NCBI GenBank assembly: GCA_008921705.1
Contig: VFFE01007789.1
Coordinates: 2,235,285-2,299,284, forward strand
Source of the DNA: Burhinus oedicnemus
Lineage: Eukaryota; Chordata; Aves; Charadriiformes; Burhinidae
Length of the DNA: 64,000 nt
Reading direction: 5' to 3'
Part shown: positions 1 to 13,532 of the stretch, in pieces
Layout of the letters: every line of letters begins with the position of its first letter
How positions within the stretch are numbered: position 1 is the first letter of the stretch
The notes under the pieces: model-generated
Seen by the model: only the letters and a program-made list of their open reading frames with translations
Told to the model about the DNA's origin: nothing
Databases searched by the model: none
Made by a program: the position numbers and the translations under genes

Positions 1-829
1 CAGAAGAAAGCATAACAGGAGATCAAAACAAGATGGTACTGAATTGATTTCTCTTTTCAATAAAGCCAATTCAGGCTACTCCACCTTTATTGTAAGACAT
101 ACATGGAAGTCAGGCATCCTCCAGATTTTAGGACTAAATTAAATAATCAAGGATTAACAATAAACATTATATATTTTGAACTGCAATCAGTCTCAACTCC
201 AGAAATAACTCCTCTGACTACAGTAAACTGTAGAAAATTAATTCTGTGCATCAAAATAAGAAATTAACAACACAGCAATTATCAATTACCAGCTGCTTCC
301 ATAACTGAGAATAAGTTTTTTGTTGGCCATTCAAGCCTGGACATTTGTTGTGTCCATACAGATTACTGTGTTTCAAATAGGTAAATTTGCTAGGAAGGAA
401 CTTACTAACAACTTACTCTGACTGAAATGTTTTTCCTCTTCCTTGCTCCCCCTCCACCCAGAAAAAGATACAAAATGTAAAAAGCTTTTATTTCTTTTAC
501 CATGCACTGTAGAAACAAAGAATATGTTTTCCTCCACTGATTCAATACATCATTTGAATTTACATTGTATTTCAGAATTAAAGAACAAGGATCGAGTGAT
601 GGCTCTTTCTGAATATATTCAAATGGATGACTAATTCATATTCAACTGAAGAAATATGTTTAAAATAACTATTTAATATGTACTGAAATCATGTGCATTT
701 TGTTTTATACCATCCAAGTGTATTTCAAGAATTCATCCTGTAGCTTTGCACATGAACTCTCTTGTAGATAACATGTAACTTGTCTCTATACTAAGGACTC
801 AGGCAATATTCTTTTTCATCAGATACTTC
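1..829. other. AT-rich intergenic DNA
   Basis: I see no gene, repeat family or RNA here. The only open frames are short (63 codons or fewer) with no recognisable domain. A lone AATAAA near position 58 has no supporting transcript structure around it. Confidence 0.7.
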
Positions 830-1151
830 ATGGAATCATGGAATTTCCAGAGTTGGAAGGGACATCTAGAGATCATCTAGTCCAACTCCCCTGCTAAAGC
901 AGGAATGCTTAGAGCACATTACTCAGGACTGCATCCAGGCCGGTCTTGAAAATCTCCAGAAAAGGGGACTCCACAACCTCCCTGGGCAGCCTGTTCCAGT
1001 GCTCTGTCACCCTCACCGTAAAGAAGTTTTTTCTTAGGTTTGAATGGAACTTCCTATGTTCCAACTTGTGCCCGTTGCCCCTCGTCCTGTCACTGGGAAC
1101 CACTGAAAAGAGTCTGCCTCCATCCTCCTTCAACCCACCCTTTAGACACTT

Positions 1152-1868
1152 CTAAGCAAGAATAAGGTCTCCCCTCAGCCTTCTCTTCTCCAGGCTCAAA
1201 AGTCCCAGCTCTCTCAGCCTGTCCTCAGAAGGGAGGTGCTCCAATCCCCCAATCATCTTTGTTGCCCTACGCTGGACTCTCTCCAGTAGTTCCCTGTCCT
1301 GCTTGAGCTGGGGAGCCCAGAACTGGACACAGTATTCCAGTTGTGGCCTCACCAGTGCCGAGTAGAGGGGCAGAANNNNNNNNNNNNNNNNNNNNCCCCA
1401 TGACCTTCCAAAGATGATGGAGAGTGGTCTAGCAATAACATCTGCCAGCTCTCTCAGCACTCGCGGGTGCATCCCATCAGGGCCCCTGGACTTATGCATG
1501 TCCAGCTTGGCCAAGTGGTCTCTAACCCAGTCCTCCTCAACTGAGGGAAAATCTTCCTCTCTCCAGACTTTCCCCCTTGCCTCCAGGGTCTGGGATTCAT
1601 GAGGGACAGCTTTAGCAGTGAAGACCCAAGAAAAGAAGGCATTCAGTAACTCCGCCTTCTCTGTGTCTTCCACCACTAGGGTGCTCATCTCATTCATCAG
1701 TGGGCCTACATTCTCCTGAGTCTTCCTTTTTCTGTTGATATACTGAAAGAACCTCTTCTTATTATCTTTAACCGCAGTGGCCAAGCTGAGTTCTGCTTGG
1801 GCTTTGGCCCTTCTAATTTTCCCCCTGCATAGCTTCACTACATCTTGGTATTCCTCATAAGTTGCCAA
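1152..1868 (-). pseudogene. CR1 copy A linker and RT ends fused across the N gap
   Basis: The minus-strand frame runs from the linker before the reverse transcriptase ('[20 protein letters not shown]', then '[20 protein letters not shown]') into the first residues of the RT domain ('[10 protein letters not shown]'). It crosses the 20-N gap and resumes in the RT thumb ('[15 protein letters not shown]'). In copy E the same two points are about 900 bp apart, so most of the RT domain is missing here. The continuous frame is an artefact of the gap length, not a real fusion protein. Confidence 0.8.
1376..1395. other. 20-base assembly gap (N run) inside CR1 copy A
   Basis: Exactly 20 Ns. The flanking CR1 coordinates imply that about 0.9 kb of reverse-transcriptase sequence belongs here, so the gap size is a placeholder. 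Either the assembler collapsed a repeated CR1 sequence, or the element has a real internal deletion next to a small gap. Confidence 0.97.
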
Positions 1869-1926
1869 CCCCCTTTTTCAAAGAATGTAAACTTTCCTTT
1901 TGTTCCTGAGGTGCAGCCAAAGCTCT

Positions 1927-3073
1927 CTATTTAGCCAGGCTTCTTCCCCATGATCTTCTTCCCCATTGGCTCATTTTTTGGGACATGGGGATGGTCTTCT
2001 CCTGTGCTTTTAAGAGTTCCTGCTTGAAGTATGACCAGCCTTCCTGGGCACCTTTGCCCTTCAGGACTGTCTCCCAAGGGACACTCTCAACCATGCTCCT
2101 AAACAGGCTAAAGTCTGCCCTTTGGAAGTCCAAGGTGGCCGTTCTGCTGGCTCCCCGCCTTGCTTCTCCAAGAATTGAAAACTCTACCATTTCGTGGTCA
2201 CTCTGCCAAAGACAAACTCCAACCTTTACATCTCCCACAAGGCCTTCTCTGTTAACAAACAGTAGGTCCAGTAGGGCGCTTCCCCTAGTTGGCTCCCTCA
2301 CCAGCTGTGTTAGGAAGTTGTCTTCCACGCACTCCAGGAACCTCTGGGACTGTTCCCTCTCTGCTGTGTTATGTTTCCAGCAGACATCTGGGAAGTTGAA
2401 GTCCCCCACGAGAACAAGGGCGAGCGATCGCGAGACCTCTGCCAGCTGCTTATAGAATATTTCATCAGTCTCTACATCCTGATTGGGGGGGTCTATAACA
2501 AACGCCCACCACGATATCTGCCTTATTGGCCTTCCCCTTGATTCTTATCCATAAACACTCAACACTGTCATTCACATTGTTAAGTTCTAGGCATTCAAAA
2601 CCGCCCCTAACATAGAGGGCCTCACCACCACCTCTCCTTCCTTGCCTATCCCTTCTGAAAAGTTGGTAGCCATTGATCACAGCACTCCAGTTGTGCGAGT
2701 CTTCTCACCATGTTTCTGTGATGGCAACTATATCGTAGTTCCCTTGCTGTACAATGGCCTCCAGCTCCTCCTGGTTGTCCCCCATGCTGCGTGCATTAGT
2801 GTAGATGCACTTCAGCTGGGCTAATTGTCCTGCCATTTTTGGGGGGGGACAAGCCCTAATTCCCATCTGATTGTGCTCAGACACTTCTGTAGTTACCATC
2901 CTATCACTACCCCTCATGTCTTCACTACCACATGAATCACCATTCCCCACCATCACTGAGACAGACTGCAAGACCTTGCTAACACTTTTACCCAAAAGCC
3001 CTGGCATGCTGCTCCCAGGCTCCACTTTAGTAATCCTGGGTTCATCCCCGTCCCCCTTTAAACCTAGTTCCAA
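1927..3073 (-). pseudogene. CR1 copy A endonuclease region (broken ORF2)
   Basis: This is the N-terminal part of CR1 ORF2, an apurinic-like endonuclease that nicks target DNA for target-primed reverse transcription. Three minus-strand open pieces follow one another: 3073-2705, 2680-2465 and 2409-1927. The first carries the family motifs 'YTNARSMGDNQEELE' and 'IVAITETW'. The second carries 'VVGVCYRPP'. The third starts with 'MGDFNFPDVCW' and contains the 'SDHEMVEF' catalytic box. Breaks between the three pieces are frameshifts or stops, so no functional enzyme can be made. The domain calls come from the known CR1 motif order. Confidence 0.88.
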
Positions 3074-3089
3074 ATCCTACTTCCATAGG

Positions 3090-6000
3090 ATTTTTTTTTT
3101 TGACCAATATTTATCATTTATGTAATTCCACCAACTCCACCTTGAAAGTCTTACCTTTTAAAACTCCTACACTTCTTCCAAATCAAGTAGTTAGTCCCTC
3201 AACATCCATTTCTTATTTATCCATCACTTGGATAAATAATTCATATTTAATAATTCAATAATTCATTTGAATCCACAATATCAGTTGATAACAAAAACCT
3301 GTTGTCTTGAATCTGAGAGGGCAAGGCTTCACCGCTATGTACTGCTTGGCCTATCTGCTCCCAACGGTGACAGCCAAAGGCTAGATGGGAACTTTATTTT
3401 TCAGTTTTTTCAGTTTAAAGTAAAATTCTACCCATTCACATTGGAGAGTTATGAAGCAGATGGTCAATGACAAAGCATGAATAAAGCAACAATTTGATAC
3501 TTTTGAACCTACCGTTTTCCTCTTTGTTTTTGGGTTGGTTTTTTTTTGAGAAGCAGCAGCAAAGTGCCAGAGTTGGCATTATCTATAGATGCTAAATAGC
3601 TTAAGACAAACTCCTGACATCTAAAAAAAGGCAGTTATACTCAGGACGTGAATAGTTACAAAAACATCATTTTAATTATTGCATGGACCTTCTGCCATCA
3701 GGAATGAGCACTCGCATGTCTGTTAATGTCTATTCCTCATGGCACTGCAGCCCCTTTCTTGATTTCAAGAGATTCCCACTGATATTTGTAGAGATCTTCC
3801 CAGTATGTCTGTTGCCCATTGATGAGTGCAGTTGCTTAAGACTACTCCAAATTATACACTCTTTCCTTTCATTTCCTTTCTACCTCCCATAAGAAAAACA
3901 ATATGTGAAAAATGCTTCTATATTCAGGCCAAAGATGAAAAACTAACTAGTCTTTACTCACCCATGTTTAGGCATAGCAGGATAAAAAGGGAAATTTTTT
4001 CAAAGAGAAAGATCTATGTAAAAGAGCTGAGAATTGAGATGTAATACTCATTCAGTTAGCGTTTGTCTCCGAGGACTCCAGTTATTCTCATAAAAGTTTG
4101 ATACAACTAGTTTCATGTTTTCTTTGAATTAATCATTTCTAGTTAATATAATTTCTGCCTACACTAATAAGAAGTCCAGATGTGACCTTTTGTCACTTTT
4201 TATCTAGAACTCCTTGTATAGAGGATAAGGAGAGTGATGGACCAGAAACTCTAAAGGCATTACGACTGTTATTTTAAAGGCAGACATAGCTTTTTTACAA
4301 TGTGTAAAACAACGATAACAAAAAAACCACGTAACTGGAAAAAAAAAAAAAAAGAAAAAGAATCATTTTTCTCTGAGAGTGATGGGAGTCTTTCCACTGC
4401 CTTTGGTAGAAATAGGATTTGTCTCCAGAAGAAAGACATGGCCATACACAAGGTGCAACGTCATACTGAAATACTTAACATTCTACTAAAAACTATGGAA
4501 AATGTTGTGCTTCTATACAAGGTATTGGCCTAAACAATTCTGCGGATGTCATCCAAGTGACAAAAGGGCAGACAAGCAGGGCCCAAGCAGTAAGCCCCAA
4601 ACAAATGAAGCTAAGCAGGATGATACATCAACCTTTCTTAAGAGCAAAAGGAAAAGCTTAGAGCTAGCTGAAATCACTAAATTGTCATAGTTAGCACTGG
4701 CAGGAATAGATTTTACTTTTTATTAGGCAATGGCTTATATTACAGAGGTTTTACTGACTACTATCTATAGGAAGCTATTGCAGATTCCATCAGCAGAAGC
4801 TGACATAGAGCCAGCCTCCAATAGTAAACTGTTTGCCAGAAGAGACATTCGACACCTTCTGACAAACAGCAATTTGCTCTTTGGAAGCTATGAGGCATTT
4901 AAACTTGCACACGCGTTTCAGATGGTTTATCTATTTTGGAAGTATAAGAGGCATTTACGGCTCTTCAAAACAGTATTTTAAAAATTCTAGCAAAGCTATT
5001 TACATTTCAGTCTACATTACTACATTTGTGTTAAGAATACAAGTTGGAGATCAACATTTCCTGTATGTATTTATTTCATTCAAATTCACAGAGATCTCTT
5101 TTTTGTACATGATTAAGAAAGCAATTAAGTATTGGACCTCATAATAACAGCAGAAAGAATGGGATTCTTTCCTCAAAGAGTACTTCCTGTCACCAGGAAA
5201 TTAAATGTTTCTTCTGGCAGACAGTAAAGTACACACAGAAATAAAAATTAATCTGTAGGCTTACACTTACATGCCTTCTCAAAGTTAATTAAGAGAGAAG
5301 GTTACCCAAGGTTCACTGAATGAGGCAATACCAACTCAGGAAATGATCTCAACCTACAAGATACGAAAAATACAATATTTTACTTGTTGAGCCGATTAAT
5401 ATATATAATAGGTTATTGTACTGCTTTTTGCTAAGTTCTCTGATTTTTTGAAAGTGTGACTTTTTGAAGGCCTGTATGAACACAGGCAGGGTTTACACTA
5501 GAGAAACACATTCTCAAAAATGAAAAAAAAAATTATAACAGATTGGATAATTAGCACAGAACCAGGATAGGTTCTGTCTGCTTAACAGCTGGAGTTGCCT
5601 AGATATCAAGAATACACAGGGGGAAAACACGTCCCCACTTCATGTAATGACAATTCAAGAACTGAACTACATACATGCAAAAATTTCCCAAGTTTTCATG
5701 TGAGTGAAGATAAAAAATTAGATTCATTTGTTTAAGCCTATCAGTGATGGGAAAAAAGGTTTCTAATATAATTTTGGGGGTGACAGAAGTTTCTCCACCA
5801 TCCTGTAATTAGTGACTTTGTCAAGGATTCATTTTTGGATGTGTTTTACCTTTTTCCTTGTCATTTTAACCCTAAGAGGAAACTTAGAAGGACTGACATA
5901 CAAACCTAATAGCAAATGCTGCTTAATTTAAGGGAAGGGCAAAAGGGTAAAGACTTTAGAAAATGCTTTTCTAATGGTCATTCTAACTGTCTGCACAGTT

Positions 6001-9000
6001 TGATTTTCAAATTAAATCCAAAACAACATGTTTATCAGCTCTGTGCAATCCCATCTTTGCTGAAGCTACATTGGTACTTGGAGAAGTGAAGAACTAGCTT
6101 CTCAATGATAGCTTGGACTGTGCATCTTAGGAGTTGAAGGTACACAAAGAATGTATATTCTGGGAATGAATCTAATTAGGAAATCAGGACTAATTAAATC
6201 CCAGAGACTCAAATACCTGGGATGTAGTACTTATCTCTTCTGAGAACAGTGTGACAAAAGGCCGTAGGGGCCACTCTGCTAGATTCTGTCATACAAATAT
6301 AGCCCAAATAAAGTTTCTTCACTATAACATTTACAGTACTGTTTCAGTTAAGGTGTTTTCCAGGTGACAAGAAATACACAAACACTCATTTTCAAAAATG
6401 TCTGTCACAATCCAAAACACTGGTTTAGGAAAAGCATTTTAAATACATATATTAATTCCATGTAATTCCAATAACCAATGACTAGAAAAGAGGAGCATAC
6501 ACATTCTGGGAAATCTACATTAAAATTATCTTTGAATACCATACATTCTCAAAAGTTTAGGATAAAATAATCTAATAGATCACCAATGATATTTTAGGGT
6601 ACTTTTATGATGTTCACATACTTTGGATACTCTATAATGCAGTAGCATCCATGCAGACAGACAGACAAACAGTTCATCACTTTCAAAACTATAGTTAGGG
6701 CCCCAACTAGGCAAGGAAACCTTGATAGGCTCTTTTGAAGATTACAGCCCTGGGATTAGAACTGAACTGTTAAGCAAATATCTTAAAAACTTTACTGGCA
6801 TCGACTCATGACAGAGTTGCACAGCGCGTTCTTAGATTCATTTTCTCTTACATTTATGTGTAACACTTAGGCTCTAAAAATACCACACAAAAGCTGAAAA
6901 GCATAAAGCTAGCTAGTCTTTTTGGTAGGACAAATAATTTTTGTGATACATTAACAAAAAGGTTTATGTATGAGGTAGCAACATGAAATAGATTTGCTTT
7001 ACTGTAATAGACTTTGTTGTTTTATTTTGACCTTTTAAATTTTTTAGATAAGGTCAAAGTAAATTTAACAGGCAGTAATCACCCTCTCCAACACAGTAAG
7101 TCTAAGTAAATCCGTACTGCTGTTCCCTTCAGAATGGCATAGGTCACCACATACAAGTTTAGGAATTCCAGTGGGTCATCGAATTGCTTGCTAGCTGCAA
7201 AAATCAGTTTGGAGCCACTATGATCAAATGCCAGGGATAAGGAGAGAAATCCTTCATGTTTGCTCCGTGCTGCTCTGGCTGGGAGCCAACAATAGCAAAG
7301 GAACTTAGAACTGCAGGACTAAATCCCCATTCATCTCACCCTTATAGTCATAAAACTGTTTATGCAGATAATAGGACTGACAGAACTGTATCAAGTGCTG
7401 TGCACTGAATTACTAAAAGCTTCCAAACACCATTTTTTAAAGAATCTTAAAGAGTTGATAAATCAGTTTCTTAACATACAGCATGGAAATTTATGCCACT
7501 AGTGAAATATGGTGTGTTTGTTGTCATTCTGTGGCAGGGTATGCTTCTGTCTTATTTCACACAAGAAATACAGTCTCAGAGAGTTACCAGCTTTATTTCA
7601 CACAAGCAGAAATATAATCTAGAAGATTTACAGTGTTTGTATCAAGAAAAAAGAAATTATGTATGCAATGTGGAGAAAAAAATAAGAATGACAGGTGATA
7701 GGTTTAGAACTGCTTTAACACTCCTGTTTTATAGTTAAAGCAAATACCAATTGTTGTGGGAAAGGCTAAAACAAGCAGGGAAGAGAAATGTCAGTTTTTA
7801 ACTATTACACTGTTTACTTTTGTAAGCAATGTGACACCAGTCATGTTTAACACATCAGATCAAGTAAAAGCAAAAAGGTTTAAAAAGCTAAGTTAGAAGC
7901 CCTTCTGTTTCACATGCTTTGATAGCTGCTCTCTATACTGTGACCTTGCTGTCTTGAATTAGATTTTCAGAGAGGACTACGATCATTTAAGAGCTTAAGT
8001 GGTGACACCAAATTTCCTAAAATTATCAGAATGCAACAGGTCCCATTTTTCTCCTTTAAGTGTCTACATGAAAGGTATTTCAAAAGTTTAGGTATTCTAA
8101 GTATTAGTCACATTTTGCTTCTTGCCTTCATGTCATTATGTCATGGCATAAACTGAATCACACGTACTAATATCATCACACCCATCTATGATTCTACTAC
8201 CTTGATACATATGTTGAAATTCTCTTCCAAACTGCTTCTTTCCAGAAAAACTTTAAATTCTCACTAAGTATTTATTTCATCTTTCTGTCTACTAAAAATG
8301 TTAGCTACATTTTAAATCAACCATCAAAGAAGATCTACTAGAGCAAACCCACAAAGCTTTGATCAGTTCTTCACATTTCTTCTAAACAGAGGTTATTCTT
8401 ACAGCAGAAATATTAGGAAGAAACTATAACTGGTATCTAATATGGTCTTCCCATATGCATCATATATTAAGTGCTTCTATGGTTAATTTGGTGCATTCCA
8501 GATACATGGTTTCACAAGAGGAAATAGTGGGTAAATCATTCCAAGGCTCTCCACACACTCCATGTTCCCTTTAAGCTGATTCACTTCAATGGAAATGTTG
8601 GCACACCATATAACAGAGGAAGAAACAAGGGCAGAGTTAGAAGATGGAGAGAATACCCTAAACTGGTACTAGCATAAAATGCTTTAAAATGAAAGACTCA
8701 TGCACCCAGCAGGTAGATAGTCGAAATGCTGGCTTCAGTAGCCTTCCCTGATGTTCACAGCATTCCCACATTCACCCTATTATCTTTCCTCTTCTCGTTT
8801 ATGCCAGAACAACCAGTATAATTAAAAGCCTAAACTGATACAGGGTTAAAAAAATAAAGCCCTCTTTCTTATGTGTTGCTTTCACCCTGAATTAATTCAG
8901 ACATTCAGTTTGCAAAGTGCTACAGAACCAATTGCTCTGACAGACCAGAAGCAACAGGAACTGTGATCGCAAAACTTTTAAGACCGCCTTGCTATGAGAA

Positions 9001-9440
9001 AGGCATCTCGTGGAACTAAACAGAACATGTGAGAGAAAATTACCCCTGCATTATGGCTTCGTTACCCTGCACAGCTGGTGACATTTCCCACAGATGCCAC
9101 TACTTAATTGTCAATAAAATGGAACGACACAGAGTAAACAAAAGATGATTTACATGTGTCATTTGGCATGGGTCACACCTCAGATGACGATGCTTCAAGT
9201 ATCAGTGCAATAGCAAAATAATAACAATAAACTTGGAAGAGGTAAAACAGAGAAGAAAATAAGCCTTTAACTCCCATGAACATTCACAACACCCATGGGA
9301 TTCTGTCAAGGATCTTCAGCCTCTTAGTAGTCTGAAAAACATCAAGATTCTAAATATGGATTTAGAAATCTTACTAGGGAATGGAATAAGTAAATATACC
9401 AGCGTTCAACAATTCTTGAAATTTAAAGACTGCAAAGTAT
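3090..9440. other. AT-rich intergenic DNA, no gene seen
   Basis: Only short open frames of low coding character occur (87 codons or fewer). Simple-sequence spots include an 11-base T tract at about 3091, A-rich runs near 4338 and 5522, and a short CAGA run near 6655. Nothing here matches a family I can recognise. Confidence 0.6.
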
Positions 9441-9905
9441 ATGCAAGGGCCCTAGGAGCACCCGCCTCCTGGAGGCTTGTCTGCCTGGGCTCCGGGCCAA
9501 GTCAGAGAGTGCGGCTGCAGGCTGTCCCCCTGCCCTTGCTGGCCATGCAGAGAGGCTCCCAGGCAGCACCGCAGCCCAGGGTCAAACCCCCTTCCCAAGG
9601 GAGCTGCTTTTAAGCTGATCCTCTACCGTTTGCCCTTCACCTGAGCTATACCTCCTGCTGTGATGCAGCCGAGCCTATGCCTGGTCATGGCCCTCGTTGA
9701 TCCAGCCCACCTGCGGGCTGATATCCTGGCCTGGCCTCAGGTTGTCTTGGGGTCCCTGTCTGGCCATCCTGGGGCTGCATCTGACCCTGGTTCCTCTCAC
9801 TGGACCTGCTTTTCTTACCTTGCTTAGGTACTGTTGTCTGTGTTAGCATGCTCAGCTCCTGGATCACCTTCTCTTGAGGAGCAGCCAGCCCTCACTGCTC
9901 CATGA
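9441..9905. other. GC-rich block of unknown nature, possible retroelement fragment
   Basis: This block of about 465 bp is clearly richer in G and C than its AT-rich surroundings. It has sharp edges (after 'TATGCAAGG' on the left and near 'CATGACCATCTAACATT' on the right). The longest frames are 85 codons on the plus strand and 60 on the minus strand (9867-9685). The minus-strand text is rich in Q, G, R and P. I could not match it to the CR1 body seen elsewhere in the window. A 5' piece of another retroelement, a processed sequence or a relic CpG-rich exon are all possible. No target-site duplication was found. Confidence 0.4.
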
Positions 9906-12900
9906 CCATCTAACATTATGTTTTCTCTCAAGCATTCATGAGGTAATATAAGCGACAGGACATGATTTATAATGGTCTAATTACAACTGAAATAACCCTT
10001 ATCCAGCTAGCTTGAGAAAATAAAGCTGAAAGGAAGTATAGAATAAAATGGTTTTTAGGTCAATCTGACATTCGTTGCAGTCCCATTCCTTATGAAAATT
10101 GGGCTCTGTGGTCACCTGATCTCAAAATGAGTATGGAAAGGGCGACATCTGTCATCTTTGAAATGACTGCTAACATAACAGGAAAACTTCAACTCTGTCT
10201 AGAAAGTGACATAACTGGCTGGCAATGCATATATATGGATAAACTTGACTCAACTGTGATGAAACAAGAGGATATAAACCAAAGCAATGGAGCTTAAAGG
10301 GAGCAGATTCTTTCCAATAGCTATAAACTTTATAAACATCAAAATAACTTGATAACTGTAAAGGTTTAAAAATCTGGGATGAGTATTAGACTAATCTGGA
10401 CAGCCTTCAGGGGAAATGTATTGTTGCTTTGCTAGTTCTACTCATAAATTGTTCAAACCTATTCAAGTCATATAGCTCTTTCTCAAGATATTCTGTCAAG
10501 TGACAGGCCTGCAACTCATTGTTTCACTTTTCTCGTTTAAAGCCTTTAGAATGGGACCACTTACGTTACATTGCCAGATGCAGTTAGAAATGAAAAATCT
10601 AGAGCTTCCATGGGATTATATTCCACAGAAACTCTGTTCTGCCATTAAGTTATTTTTAACATACTACATTTCTTAAAAGTTCCTTGTCATCAGGGACATA
10701 GTTCATTTCCCGCAGTTCTACAGAATTGCAATATTATCTTTTCCACCAATACAAGTTACTTGTGCTAGAGTCAACCTATTTAATTAAAAGTTACTTAAAA
10801 AAGCAAAAGAATAAAACAACCTAGTACCTGGCCTGACACAAACCTTTCAAAAATGGCAACTATTGTTGGAGTCAGGGAGGAGGAAAGAAGCTCATCTGCA
10901 ACACCCATCTGCACAACTTCTCACGATTATACCCTCATTTTAGGACCCCACTGTTAAAAATGCTGGGTAGCTATAAAGTAACAGAAAGTAGAGTTAGAGT
11001 GGTACTGAAGCACTGTATTGTTATGACATCTTTAGTACTTTTTAGTCTATGCAGATTATTGGTGTTCCACAAAAAGCCTACCAAACACATCCATGCAAGC
11101 AAAAGAAATATGAAGAAATAGAGGTAGTAAGAAAACTTCGAAGCTTAGCCCAATTTTAATTTGGCTAGAAATGAAAACCATTGTGGCAAATTACACAAGA
11201 GATGTTCGCATATTGTTTTTCTCTGAACAAAAAAAGGCTGAGGAATGATGTTTTTAATCACATCTCTCAAGATTAGTATGTCTTCACAGAAGCAGTACAA
11301 TAGTAATGTGTAAGTTCAATACTCAAAGGTTCATCTTCCTAAAAAGCAGGATTAATTCACAGTTTCTGAGCTCTTCCTCATCTTTTCACCACTATGCAAC
11401 TACACTCCTCACTGTTGTATCCTCAAGAATTTTATGAGAAATACTAACCATAATAACACTAGTCTTGCCATTTATGGAAATATACAGTCATCTAGACAGA
11501 AAAGCAAAGATGGCTGCACCTTTACCTGAAAAGTTTTGGGCTGAGCTTTAAGTAAGAATTTACGTTTAGGTACTTTACATTACCTTCTTAAAAAGGAAGA
11601 TTTTATTTCTAATGCAAGGTAGGCAAAATTACACATTTAAGTTTTTCCAAGGCTTCATTTGACTGATTTTTACTTCTGCAACATTTGAAGGGGAAGGGAA
11701 TGTAGCAGAAAGAATTTGTCAAGTTTTGATAACGTACGGAGAACTCACTGAAACTCCCCAGTCTTTATTTTGAAAAATATGTAAAATAATTATATCAGCT
11801 TGTCAAACAATGTTATTTCAGAATATTTTCATTTATACCAGTGCACATACATACAAACAACACTGATTTGTGGAAAAATCCTGCTTTGTTGTGATATGAA
11901 CACTTGAACAAAAGCTTTGGCATCCTATCCCAAGCATTTAGCTGAAATTTTTTATCTCCTTACCTATGACATCAGTTCACAGATACAGGCACTTTTCTTA
12001 TTATTCTGCTTAGCCCAGCCATTCCCCAACTCTTCCTCCAACAGTGATTAGTGCTCTTCTCAGTAGGTCACTTGCTGTGAGGGGTAAGTTCCAGTGAGAT
12101 GGAAAACACCTGAGCGGGAGGCACAGCTCTGGGGCTGATGGCAGAACAAAAGGTAAGGTCCTGGTCTCGCCTCATGTAGTCAGGGTTCAAATGGAAACAT
12201 ACCAAGAGCTCTGCACTACTTTGGGAAAACTGTAAAATTCTCATGCGAGGCAGGGCGCAGTGTGCTATGATGCTCCCTCACCTTGTTGCTAGGTAGCTTC
12301 TTCCATCGTCACCTGAGGACTACATCTTCTCTCTGTCAAAGGAGAGGAGAGGAGGGGAAGAGCAGGAGGACACCCCTCTGTCCAGCTCACTCACATGCCC
12401 TCTTCCACTCTCTCAGCCCTTTCCTCTTTTCCATCTGTGATAAATCTGTTGGGGGGAAAAGTGGTATTGAGAGACTGAGTCAAATGATTTTGATGTGTTC
12501 AGGAGAAAATGCAAAACTTAAAACCTAAATGATAAGAACCATATGAGAAAATAGAAAAGTGCTCTCTGTTGTTGGGAAAATGAACAGCCAGCCCCTCCTG
12601 ACCTCAATAGTGTAACATTACCGTCAATATTTGTGTCTCTAACATACTGATTTTTGAACATTTATTCAGTTTATTTTGGAAAGTTCATAACAAAACCCAA
12701 ATTTAGTTCTCTCGCATGTGGCTCAGACAAAATGTGTTTTACTTCAACACAGGCACTACAGGTAACCTGGTAAATTTCAATAATCCTGATGATGAAGGAA
12801 ATGGTACTGGCTCATGATTCTGATGTAAAAATTCTGAGAATGTATTTCTGTACCCTCACAAATTAAAACTAGCAAATAATCTGAATATAATGCAAAAAGT

Positions 12901-12974
12901 CTATCTGAATTACTTTAAAGTTCTCGGATATCTATATTTAGTTTTAACATATGAATTTAATAATTATATGAGCA
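9906..12974. other. Intergenic DNA, no gene seen
   Basis: AT-rich single-copy-looking sequence with a mildly more GC-rich stretch at about 12.04-12.45 kb. The plus-strand frame at 12283-12528 has no recognisable domain and is not called as a gene. Confidence 0.55.
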
Positions 12975-13080
12975 ACCTAGTCTGGTGGAAGCCGTACCTG
13001 CCCATGGCAGGGGGGTTGGAACTAGATTATCTTTAACATCCCTTCTAAATCAAACCATTCTACAGTTCTATGATTCTCTA
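12975..13080 (+). mobile_element. CR1 3'-end fragment (old)
   Basis: The text 'CCTAGTCTGGTGGAAGCC' followed by 'TGCCCATGGCAGGGGGGTTG' and ending in 'TTCTATGATTCTCTAT' is the standard last 100 bp of a plus-strand CR1, with substitutions. It is heavily 5'-truncated, as most CR1 copies are. Confidence 0.85.
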
Positions 13081-13452
13081 TATATTTTTCTTGCATTCTT
13101 TTGTCACATCAGTACATCCTTTATAAATTTCAGTGATCTGCAAAGATGAGGAAAAAATAGTGATAGAATACAACTTACAGCCAAAAGTCTTGGTTGCCAG
13201 TTTTCATCAAAAATAATTGTCAATTCAATACTATAATCTTAGGATTCCAAGAACAATTTTATTTCTTAATACTGAATTTATTCCACCTTGAGTAGTGAGA
13301 GCATCATTCTCTGAAGTTAAATATGAATCTAAGAAACCTGCAATACTGTCCAGGTTCTGTAAAAGGAATGGAAAGAATTCCATTGTATTTTAAGTCTCAA
13401 TCTATGTCAAAGTGCTGTAAGTACTTTTTTCTTCCTCATGAAAAAAGTGAAA

Positions 13453-13532
13453 TCAGGAGGTTGGAACTACATCATCTTTAAGGCCCCTTCCAACCTAAAC
13501 CATTCGATGATTCTATGATTCTATGATTTCTT
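13453..13532 (+). mobile_element. CR1 3'-end fragment
   Basis: A plus-strand CR1 tail running from 'CAGGAGGTTGGAACTACATC' through 'GGCCCCTTCCAACC' to three ATTCTATG-like octamers at 13507-13528. It lies only about 370 bp from another plus-strand tail. Confidence 0.87.

Larger units (their letters stand above)
830..3089 (-). mobile_element. CR1 LINE copy A, 5'-truncated, internally collapsed
   Basis: This is a non-LTR retrotransposon of the avian CR1 family. Its 3' end is on the left, where the minus-strand tail reads as the typical 'GGAATCATGGAATTTCCAGA' block on the plus strand. Going 5' to 3' on the minus strand there is a short end of the ORF1/ORF2 junction, an endonuclease domain (about 3073-1930), the linker to the reverse transcriptase, and then the reverse-transcriptase thumb and C-terminus (about 1375-910). 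The catalytic core of the reverse transcriptase is absent at an assembly gap. The 5' end stops next to an 11-base T tract at about 3091. It is the same subfamily as copy D, judged by the shared 3' text ('AGAGATCATCT..GTCCAACTCCCCTGCTAAAGCAGG' type). It is dead: there are frameshifts between the open segments. Confidence 0.93.

Noticed and set aside
9685..9867. Minus-strand Q/G/R/P-rich frame as a possible gag-like protein
   Set aside because: Too short and no motif; kept only as part of the unexplained GC-rich block.
12283..12300. X-box-like GTTGCTAGGTAGC site
   Set aside because: Single imperfect match far from any gene; expected by chance.
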